Of a DNA stretch of 15,649 bases, positions 1-5,732 are shown piece after piece. A program made the position numbers and the translations under genes. Each line of letters begins with the position of its first letter. Position 1 is the first letter of the stretch. Under the pieces are notes generated by a model. The model did no database searches, was not told the origin of the DNA, and was given only the letters and a program-made list of their open reading frames with translations. The stretch comes from Lachnospiraceae bacterium UBA1258 (lineage in GTDB: Bacteria > Bacillota > Clostridia > Lachnospirales > Lachnospiraceae): assembly GCA_002308235.1 (NCBI GenBank), contig DBVS01000139.1, positions 1 to 15,649 of the forward strand, read 5' to 3'.

Positions 1-374
1 CGAATCTCATCCCCTGAAAGGATCTTTAAGCCTTCAACGCCGTTTGCCTCGCCGCGCTTTAAAAGTTCCTCCAGTTTCGGTCTGTCAGCGGCATCCAAAG
101 AAAGCACGATAGAACCGTTTCTTTTGTACGAAAAATCAAGCTCCTTTGAAAGAGCCTCCATCTTTTTACTTCCGCGAATATTGAAATATGCCTTTTTAGT
201 ACCGGGAACGGCATCGAAACCGGCATGGACTATGCCGCTGTTTGCCTTTGATGTACCTTCGCACACATCGGATGCTCTTTCAAGCACCGCAATGCTTATG
301 TTATACCTTGACAGTTCACGGGCTATGGAAGAACCGACCACGCCCGCTCCTATAATCAGTGCATTATATTTCAT
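1..374 (-). CDS. FAD-dependent oxidoreductase, GlpA/LhgO type, N-terminal part (3' end outside window)
   Basis: The first 124 residues are visible; the rest runs off the left edge. Residues about 5-24 form the FAD-binding Rossmann motif (GAGVVGSSIARELSRY), followed by an acidic residue ending the second strand in VLERASDVCEGTSKANSG. The stretch SKANSGIVHAGFD is typical of the glycerol-3-phosphate dehydrogenase / L-2-hydroxyglutarate oxidase group of the DAO superfamily, which oxidise a small hydroxyacid or polyol phosphate using FAD. In Clostridia many members carry an extra C-terminal iron-sulphur domain, which cannot be checked here. The start is an ATG preceded at a good distance by GGAGGG. 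A terminator stands just upstream, so it probably has its own promoter or depends on read-through. The exact substrate cannot be assigned. Confidence 0.85.
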   Translation of the reverse strand, partial: MKYNALIIGAGVVGSSIARELSRYNISIAVLERASDVCEGTSKANSGIVHAGFDAVPGTKKAYFNIRGSKKMEALSKELDFSYKRNGSIVLSLDAADRPKLEELLKRGEANGVEGLKILSGDEI

Positions 375-384
375 TTAACCCTCC

Positions 385-429
385 AAAAATACAAAAAGAA
401 AAAGAAACGCAAAAATATTTTTGCGTTTC
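385..429 (-). terminator. Intrinsic terminator after the Ser-rich lipoprotein gene
   Basis: Bases 404-429 are a perfect 26-base palindrome (arms GAAACGCAAAAA, centre TA). Read on the minus strand it is followed by a long T-rich run (385-403). It sits between the lipoprotein stop and the ATG of the oxidoreductase, so it should end the upstream transcript. The T-run continues nearly into the oxidoreductase ribosome binding site, so little room is left for a separate promoter. Confidence 0.75.
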
Positions 430-465
430 CATTATACTCCAATACGTGTAAAATTACAAGGCAGG

Positions 466-1056
466 TCAGTTGACCTCAGCCTTTATCTTTTCAAGGTTAT
501 TATCGCCCGTCAGGTGAATCGTCACGGATTCTTTTACACCTGTAAGATCCACGGTGCTGTCGGCAACAACATCGGCTGCCGAATTAAGTAAATAAAAAAC
601 AAATTCCGTTTCCTGTACAGGCCATGCTATTGACAGTTCAAGATAAGCATTCGCTTTAAGTTCTCCTACGGGAACCACTTGTCCGCTGACGGGATCCTTT
701 GCTGCCACCATTGCAACACCTACTCCGCATTCATTTACGATTTGTATGACAATATCCAACGTTTCCGGCTCTTCCGGCTCGGAAGCTGTTGTGCCCGTAG
801 AAGAAGCTGAAGTGCCCGTGCTGTCCGAAACCGACGCAGAAGCTGACGTTTGCGTTGAAGCTGAGGCTGATATTGAAACTGAGGCTAACGCCGAATCGGA
901 CGTCGAAACGCTTGCTTCCCCCGGATCTGAAGATACGGACGAAACGCTCGATACAGAGGATACCGGTGTATCGGGAACATTCTTCTTTGAACAGCCTGCG
1001 AGAGCTATGAAAAGCGCAGACAGTGCGATATAGGTGAGTGTTTTTCTCATTCTCAT
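466..1056 (-). CDS. Ser-rich linker lipoprotein of unknown function
   Basis: A 196-residue secreted lipoprotein. Residues 1-22 are a lipoprotein signal with lipobox L19-A20-G21-C22, so Cys22 should be lipidated and hold the protein on the outer face of the membrane. Residues about 23-95 are a low-complexity Ser/Ala/Thr linker with SSV and SAS repeats. Residues about 96-196 form a compact domain rich in beta-strand patterns (LDIVIQIVNECGVGVAMVAA) that I do not recognise. The first of two nearby ATGs (Met1 rather than Met3) fits better, with AAGGGAAGGG eight bases upstream. A TATAAT lies immediately before the ATG, too close to act as a normal -10 for a transcript with this ribosome binding site. 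The gene is bracketed by two terminators, so it is probably its own unit or is fed by read-through. It may be a binding or sensor lipoprotein; this is a guess. Confidence 0.8.
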   Translation of the reverse strand: MRMRKTLTYIALSALFIALAGCSKKNVPDTPVSSVSSVSSVSSDPGEASVSTSDSALASVSISASASTQTSASASVSDSTGTSASSTGTTASEPEEPETLDIVIQIVNECGVGVAMVAAKDPVSGQVVPVGELKANAYLELSIAWPVQETEFVFYLLNSAADVVADSTVDLTGVKESVTIHLTGDNNLEKIKAEVN

Positions 1057-1086
1057 GTATTATACCCTTCCCTTAAATATATTACT

Positions 1087-1118
1087 AAGACAAAAGCTCC
1101 CCGTTTACGCGGGGAGCC
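1087..1118 (-). terminator. Intrinsic terminator after the 1218-aa surface protein gene
   Basis: The GC-rich hairpin GCTCCCCG / CGGGGAGC (1096-1117) with a six-base loop is followed on the minus strand by TTTTGTCTT. It lies 34 bases after the stop of the large coiled-coil gene and ends its transcript. Outer bases AGACAAA and TTTGTCT could lengthen the stem on either strand. Confidence 0.85.
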
Positions 1119-1150
1119 TTATTTGTCTTTATAGCAGTTTCGACTGTGGA

Positions 1151-4100
1151 TTATTTATCGGTCTTGTCGATCTTAGCTGCGTTCTTCTTTACAAGATGTC
1201 TTCTGTAAAGCTCTGCGCCTGTGGTTCCGAGTACAAGAACGATGAGTAACCACCACCAGGACATCTGCTGTGCTTCGGGCATTGCTGCAAGGGGAAGTTC
1301 GGGCTCGGCAACATTTGCCATTCCGGGAGCTGCTGCCTGAGCTACAGCGCCATCGGTAATGTCTGCGGTTTCCTGAGTTTCTGTTTCGTTGTTAGTGTTT
1401 TCAGGATTGCCTTCCTCATTTCCGGTTTCTTCAGGATTCTCTTCTTCCTGACCTTCTCCGGTACCCTGGTTCTGGTTTCCGCCCTGGTTTCCACCCTGGT
1501 TCTGGTTTCCGCCCTGATTCTGTTCCTGATTTCCTTCCTCTTCTCCGCCTTCGGTATTCCACTCACGGTTGTGAGTATCCGTGATCTTCTGATCAAGAGC
1601 CTTCTTTAATTTTCCAAGGCGATCAAGGAGGTCGTCTCTTCTCTGCTTAGCGACCTTAAGAGCCTCCTGTGCAGCAGTAAGGTCTGCGGTGAAGTCCTTT
1701 TCGTAAGAAACGGGAGCAACACCAAACTTGATCTTTTCGATCTCAGCCTTGAGGTCATTAACCTTCTGTTCCGCTTCGCCAACTGCCTGAGAAGCGGATG
1801 CAATGTTTCCGGAAAGTTCCGCATACTGGGCTGCAAGTGCTGCTGCCTCGTCGATGACTCTGCGGAATTCTTCGGAAGCTGCCTGAGCTTCTGTTCCGAG
1901 TACCTGCTCTACGGTGCCTGCATAACCGTCTGTTGTGTAATCGGTTAAAGTAGGATCTTCCTTATTCTCGGTAGCAAGAACAACGTTTTCACCGTTGTAC
2001 CAGTTGTCATTTCTCATTTCAACGGTAGCGGTTGCTTCGATCTTGTCCCATACTTCCTTTGCGATCTCCTTGTTCAAGGTGGAGACATTCTTTACATAGT
2101 ACTCAAGAGCCTTGTAGCCGTAGGTCTTGTAATTCACATCGGTTCCGTGGTCAACAAGCTGGGTCATTGCAGTCTTTCCGGTAATGGAAGCTCTGTATAC
2201 GTTCTTTCCCTGTTCGGTAAGAGCATCAGCAAATGCCTGTTCAAGATCTGCTTCATTTGTTACAGAAAGTTCGATTCCGCTCACCTTGGTACCGGGAGTG
2301 TAAAGGAAGGTCTTCTTTCCGGCGTTACCGTCACCGTCAACGGCACCGATATATACTCCGCCTCTGGCCTCAATCTTTTCCTTTGCTTCTGCAATAGCTT
2401 CAGCTTCGGTCTTATTGTTAAGGAATGTTAACCATTCATTATACTTAACCTTGGTAGAATCAACATCTACATACTTAACAGTGTAGCTTCCCGAGTACTG
2501 GTAGTATGTAACATAATCGTGGTCGCCCCACAATAGATCCCACCAGCTTGCTTCATCAACGATATAGTCCGTAATGCTCATATCGTTGTTGAATTCAGCA
2601 CCGATTGCGGTCTTTCCTTCATAATTTCCACCGATTAAGTGAAGTCCGAGCCAGCCGTCATTGTCAAGGTAGTTGTATCTGTCGTCATTGGTATAGTCAT
2701 AACCGTAAATATCGCGATATGCTGCAAGAAATGCCTTTTCCCAACTCGAATATCCTGAGTCTTTGATGGTTCTCGTCTCGGTCTTAAATTCGCTGTAGTT
2801 ACCGGAAACGGTATATCCGACAACATCTTCCTGCCAGTTCTCGATGTGACGGGTTCTGTCCTTGGTATCGGAAACATATCCGGTAAGGTCAGCGGTGGAA
2901 CCCTTTGCGAATTCGGTCTCGCCGATAACGATGGACTGACCTTCATTAAGGGCATTGATCTTTTCCTGAAGAGCTGCAACATAAGCTGCCTTGGCTGCAT
3001 CTTCGCTCTCAAGAGTGGAAGCTTCGCCGGTAAGTCCGTCAAGGCTTGCTTCGGTAAAGGTGGTCGTGGTAACGTCAGCCTTAACTGTCTTGGTAAGAAC
3101 GCCATCAACAAGCGTGTAAGTTTCGGTCTCGGAATCGTGATCGATTACTACGCTGCCGTCTCTGGTCTCATTAACAAGAGTTTCAATATCGGAAGCATCC
3201 TTTGCATATCCGATGATGTTACCTTCGGCATCCTTAACGATAACGGCATCCTTAACAACAACATTTCCGTTCTCGTCATATACGGGAAGAACGTCTTCCT
3301 GTACGCTTACGTTAACCTTTCCGTCCTCATTGGTAAGAGCCTCAAGAGCTTCCTTATCAAGATCGGCACCTGCGTAAATTACTTTCTTCTTACCTTCTTT
3401 GGTCTCAAGTTCGAATACGTCATGCGGGGTCTTCTCGTAAATTACGATACCGCCGAACTTCTTCTCGTCGTTGCCTTCAACAAGCTTATAGTCTAAGTAT
3501 TTAACGACTTCAACTTTCTGGCCGTCTTCATTTACAGTAGTATAAGTAACCTCTGCGGTATTAAGAACATCGGAAAGTGTGCTTTCATTGCCCTCAGCAT
3601 CAATATATTTGCCATCTTCTCTTACCCACTTAATGCTCTTGAAATCACCGAATTCATTGCCAAGATAGAACTCTGCAATTGCATTAAAGTAGTTTGCATA
3701 GCAAAGTGTATTTTTGCCGCCTCTCCAAGCAACCTTTCCATTAGGCTTAGCAAGTTCTTCTTTGATTCTGGCTTCATACTCTGCGATATATCCGTAGCCG
3801 GCCTTAACATATTCTGCTCTGGCATTGTCAACTGCGGACTTAAGGGCATCAAGATCGTCTCCTACAACTCCGAGGTTGGAAGCTGCGTCCTGAGCATCCT
3901 GAAGCGCACCGCTCTTAAGAGTGTTAAAGTCTGCTTCAGCGGTTTCAAGTTCAGCGTTCTTTTCTGCAATCGCCTGTTTTGCGTTATTGAAGTTTGTTCT
4001 TGCGGTCTCAAGGTCGGAAGCAAGCTTGGTAATTGCCTGATCTGCTGCATTAACTGCACCGTCTGCTTTCTCAACCTTGCCTTTTGTATCATTGTAAGCA

Positions 4101-4807
4101 TCTGCAGCTTCAGCAAGAGTATCTGCCTCGGGAATGTATTTTTCAGCCGCGGTCATGGTGTTCTCTGCATCTGTAAGGAGTGCATTGAGTCCGTCCTGCT
4201 TCTCCTCAACTACTGCATCTGCGATAGGTCTTATGTCAAGAAGGTCTGCATCCTCAACAACAACAACTCTGTCTGCGGGCTCAACAGTTGCGGGAACGTC
4301 TGCGATCTTGTTAGCTTTATCAACGATATCCGCTGCATCGGAAAGAGCCTGATCGGCCTTGCCTACTTCTTCGTTAGCGGGATTGGTGATGTTGCTGATT
4401 GCGGACTGCTCTGCAAGTTCCATATTGGTAAGAGCGGTCTCAACGTTTCTGATCTCTTCGATAGCTTCGGGAACTTCAGTCTCTTCGCTTCTGTTAATAT
4501 CTGTAGTAACCTGCTCGCCTGCAGCGGTAACAGCTTCGTTAATGCCCTGAGAATTCGTTACAACGGTTTCAGCGGACTCGATTGCATTGCCGACCTGGGT
4601 CTCTGCTGCTTCAGCGTTGGCCTGTGCGTTATCGATGGCGGTAGGAGCCTTGGTCTCGTCAACCTTTACAAGGCGGTTGGGATCTTCATTGGTTTCACCG
4701 TCTACGGTTCCCGCAAAAGCGGTCATGGGCTGAAGAACCATGCTGGCGCTGATGCCGAGTGTGATTGCTTTAATAATCTGCTTGTTAAGCTTGATGTTTT
4801 TCTTCAT
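1151..4807 (-). CDS. Large exported coiled-coil surface protein with WWW/GTTG C-terminal anchor (LP1)
   Basis: A 1218-residue exported protein with no enzymatic motif that I recognise. Residues 1-32 are a signal peptide with a likely cut after AFA. Residues about 35-360 are Ala/Glu/Asp-rich with heptad-like patterns typical of long coiled coils. Residues about 365-600 contain a middle domain shared with its paralogue at 5733-8468 (YLDYKL, GGIVIYEKT, ASLDG). Residues about 600-930, rich in Tyr/Trp/Asp/Asn, are absent from the paralogue, and the shared part resumes at NDNWYNG (about 932). A second coiled coil spans about 970-1080, followed by a Gly/Asn/Gln/Glu disordered linker (1085-1180). The tail is a membrane helix starting at W1184 (WWW, then GTTG) followed by a Lys/Arg-rich end, so the bulk of the protein should face outward. 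There is no LPXTG sortase motif. ATG start with AGGGAG upstream; promoter candidate at 4868-4909. It could be an adhesin or a fibrous stalk. Confidence 0.88.
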   Translation of the reverse strand: MKKNIKLNKQIIKAITLGISASMVLQPMTAFAGTVDGETNEDPNRLVKVDETKAPTAIDNAQANAEAAETQVGNAIESAETVVTNSQGINEAVTAAGEQVTTDINRSEETEVPEAIEEIRNVETALTNMELAEQSAISNITNPANEEVGKADQALSDAADIVDKANKIADVPATVEPADRVVVVEDADLLDIRPIADAVVEEKQDGLNALLTDAENTMTAAEKYIPEADTLAEAADAYNDTKGKVEKADGAVNAADQAITKLASDLETARTNFNNAKQAIAEKNAELETAEADFNTLKSGALQDAQDAASNLGVVGDDLDALKSAVDNARAEYVKAGYGYIAEYEARIKEELAKPNGKVAWRGGKNTLCYANYFNAIAEFYLGNEFGDFKSIKWVREDGKYIDAEGNESTLSDVLNTAEVTYTTVNEDGQKVEVVKYLDYKLVEGNDEKKFGGIVIYEKTPHDVFELETKEGKKKVIYAGADLDKEALEALTNEDGKVNVSVQEDVLPVYDENGNVVVKDAVIVKDAEGNIIGYAKDASDIETLVNETRDGSVVIDHDSETETYTLVDGVLTKTVKADVTTTTFTEASLDGLTGEASTLESEDAAKAAYVAALQEKINALNEGQSIVIGETEFAKGSTADLTGYVSDTKDRTRHIENWQEDVVGYTVSGNYSEFKTETRTIKDSGYSSWEKAFLAAYRDIYGYDYTNDDRYNYLDNDGWLGLHLIGGNYEGKTAIGAEFNNDMSITDYIVDEASWWDLLWGDHDYVTYYQYSGSYTVKYVDVDSTKVKYNEWLTFLNNKTEAEAIAEAKEKIEARGGVYIGAVDGDGNAGKKTFLYTPGTKVSGIELSVTNEADLEQAFADALTEQGKNVYRASITGKTAMTQLVDHGTDVNYKTYGYKALEYYVKNVSTLNKEIAKEVWDKIEATATVEMRNDNWYNGENVVLATENKEDPTLTDYTTDGYAGTVEQVLGTEAQAASEEFRRVIDEAAALAAQYAELSGNIASASQAVGEAEQKVNDLKAEIEKIKFGVAPVSYEKDFTADLTAAQEALKVAKQRRDDLLDRLGKLKKALDQKITDTHNREWNTEGGEEEGNQEQNQGGNQNQGGNQGGNQNQGTGEGQEEENPEETGNEEGNPENTNNETETQETADITDGAVAQAAAPGMANVAEPELPLAAMPEAQQMSWWWLLIVLVLGTTGAELYRRHLVKKNAAKIDKTDK
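1464..1516. repeat. 30-bp tandem repeat encoding the Asn/Gln/Gly linker of LP1
   Basis: A 30-base unit starting CCCTGGTTCTGGTTTCCG occurs at 1464 and again at 1494, with the second copy matching for its first 23 bases. It encodes the repeated NQGG/NQNQGG stretch of the disordered linker in front of the membrane anchor. Such repeats can change copy number by slippage, which would alter the distance of the protein from the membrane. Confidence 0.8.
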
Positions 4808-4867
4808 CTTTTTTCTCCCTGATATTTTATACGTTTGTTAAAACAATTATGTTCTGTTTGTTGCTTT

Positions 4868-4909
4868 CATAAGTAAAGACTTATGTACTTTTCAAAAAGG
4901 TTCAAAAAA
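4868..4909 (-). promoter_or_regulatory. Promoter-like element E1 upstream of LP1, twin of E2 at 5685-5726
   Basis: On the minus strand this reads TTGAACCTTTTTGAAAA, then after a short variable part GTCTTTACTTATG. GAACC (4899-4903) and GTC (4878-4880) are 18 bases apart, exactly as in the twin element. Two readings fit: an ECF-type promoter (-35 GAACC, -10 GTC), suggested by the ECF sigma gene in the same window, or a housekeeping promoter (TTGAAA, 17 bases, TTATGA). The 18-base spacing is slightly long for classical ECF promoters. Bases 4868-4885 also form a 7-bp hairpin (CATAAGT / ACTTATG, loop of 4) around the -10. Start of transcription would lie about 60 bases before the LP1 ATG. Confidence 0.55.
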
Positions 4910-4920
4910 TTAACAATTAA

Positions 4921-5244
4921 TTATTTTTCTTCTTCATCCAGGGCTATATGCTCGAATAAATACTGTAATACGTCGCCGGTAAACTTGCGAGCGCTTAAAG
5001 CAACCGTTCTGGTTCCGTCATCACATTCGTCTTCTCTTACGACGTCTGCGTACATGATCAAAGTGTCTGCCACGATGATGATGTCTTTTCCGAGGATCGA
5101 AGGTGTATCGGCTTTAACCGTTACCGCCATACCCAAGGGGCTTAAGTTCTTAACCCTTCCGTAAATCTTCTGTAAATCCTCGCATACCACGATAACACTG
5201 TCAGCACCGTATGCAACACGGTCTATTCGTCTGCGTTCTTCCAT
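4921..5244 (-). CDS. PilZ-domain c-di-GMP receptor protein
   Basis: A 107-residue protein made almost entirely of a PilZ domain. The two c-di-GMP contact motifs are intact: RxxxR at R5-R9 (RRIDR) and [D/N]xSxxG at N33-G38 (NLSPLG). The beta-barrel follows (MAVTV, DIIIVADTLIMYADVV), then an acidic helix that ends in DEEEK. Canonical PilZ proteins bind a c-di-GMP dimer and change their contact with a partner; which partner is used here is unknown. It lies between a small membrane protein and the large surface protein LP1, all in the same direction, which suggests that it acts on this surface system from the cytoplasm. ATG start with AAAGGGA nearby; a 59-bp gap separates it from the upstream gene. 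Confidence 0.88.
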   Translation of the reverse strand: MEERRRIDRVAYGADSVIVVCEDLQKIYGRVKNLSPLGMAVTVKADTPSILGKDIIIVADTLIMYADVVREDECDDGTRTVALSARKFTGDVLQYLFEHIALDEEEK

Positions 5245-5273
5245 TTTGTTCCCTTTCCCATTAACTATTATAT

Positions 5274-5291
5274 TTGAAATATCTGTTTCAA
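5274..5291. repeat. Short inverted repeat between the 118-aa gene and the PilZ gene
   Basis: TTGAAA and TTTCAA flank six bases (TATCTG). It lies in the 59-bp gap, has no T-run on the minus strand typical of a terminator, and could be an operator or a weak hairpin. A 12-base inverted repeat in AT-rich DNA can arise by chance. Confidence 0.25.
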
Positions 5292-5303
5292 TTATTTCCT
5301 GAG

Positions 5304-5660
5304 TTAAAGCAATTCGGCGGACAGATTTGCTTCTGCCTCCGCAACCGCATCCTTAAGCTCTCTGATTGAGAAAGGAACGGTAACATCTTCATTGCCGGCG
5401 CGCCTTCTGAGTTCAAGCAGCCGCTTCTTAAGTCCGTTCCTTCTGGTAAGCCAGAGGACAAAGAAAGCAAGAAAAGCTGCGAGAGCAACCGAACATACGG
5501 CAAGAATGTAATAATTTGTATTGACCGGTCCGGAAGCAAGGGGCGTATCGCTTTCGTCTATAACGATCAGATCGTAAGACTGCTCAAGCACCGCGTTTAC
5601 AAGCCCGATCAGTTTTGCTCCCGAGACAACGCTCATGAAAATCGTTAATAAGTTCTTCAC
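5304..5660 (-). CDS. Small single-pass membrane protein, unknown, GTG start
   Basis: A 118-residue protein that I do not recognise. Residues 1-23 are hydrophobic and could be a signal sequence or an amphipathic helix (MKNLLTIFMSVVSGAKLIGL). Residues 28-48 are short and polar and would lie outside. Residues 50-71 form a clear membrane helix (YYILAVCSVALAAFLAFFVLWL) followed by RR, and 75-118 is a charged cytoplasmic tail with helical heptads (LKKRLLELRRR, LKDAVAEAEANLSAELL). The start is GTG at 5658-5660, because GGAGG lies seven bases upstream; the next ATG (Met9) has no such site. That ribosome binding site is the 3' arm of a strong hairpin (5667-5703). Its position beside PilZ and the large coiled-coil proteins makes a role as a membrane partner or chaperone of these proteins plausible, but this is inference. 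Confidence 0.75.
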   Translation of the reverse strand: MKNLLTIFMSVVSGAKLIGLVNAVLEQSYDLIVIDESDTPLASGPVNTNYYILAVCSVALAAFLAFFVLWLTRRNGLKKRLLELRRRAGNEDVTVPFSIRELKDAVAEAEANLSAELL

Positions 5661-5703
5661 AAAAAAACCTCCGTCTTATTCATCCATAAGTAAAGACGGA
5701 GGT
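5661..5703 (-). terminator. Terminator hairpin after LP2 that also sequesters the next gene's ribosome binding site
   Basis: Arms ACCTCCGTCTT and AAGACGGAGGT (5667-5677 and 5693-5703) pair perfectly over 11 bp with a 15-base loop, and on the minus strand are followed at once by seven T residues. This is a textbook intrinsic terminator 30 bases after the LP2 stop. The 3' arm ends in GGAGG, which is the ribosome binding site of the GTG start directly after the T-run, and the 5' arm carries the pairing CCTCC. Confidence 0.85.
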
Positions 5704-5726
5704 ATTTTCAAAAAAGGTCCAAAAAT
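5685..5726 (-). promoter_or_regulatory. Promoter-like element E2 upstream of the 118-aa gene, twin of E1
   Basis: On the minus strand: TTGGACCTTTTTTGAAAA, then CCTCCGTCTTTACTTATG. It matches E1 in the -35-like block, in the GTCTTTACTTATG block and in their 18-base separation, while the bases between differ. CGTC at 5695-5698 is the classic ECF -10 core. If it is used, transcription should start near 5688, inside the loop of the overlapping hairpin, so that the new RNA lacks the 5' arm and has a free ribosome binding site. Confidence 0.55.
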
Positions 5727-5732
5727 ATTTTA

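Noticed and set aside
746..1033. Glu/Val-rich plus-strand frame opposite the lipoprotein
   Set aside because: Mirror of the Ser-rich linker codons.
1061..1066. TATAAT just before the lipoprotein ATG as a promoter
   Set aside because: It would leave almost no leader and remove the good ribosome binding site from the RNA; no -35 is visible.
1240..1260. Sortase (LPXTG-type) signal in LP1 or LP2
   Set aside because: No LPXTG, NPXTN or similar motif is found before the C-terminal helix of either protein.
1464..1516. CRISPR-like repeat
   Set aside because: The repeat is in frame, tandem without spacers, and encodes a Gly/Asn/Gln linker.
2846..3496. 216-residue plus-strand open frame opposite LP1
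   Set aside because: It is a shadow of the minus-strand gene; no good ribosome binding site and the composition mirrors the opposite codons.
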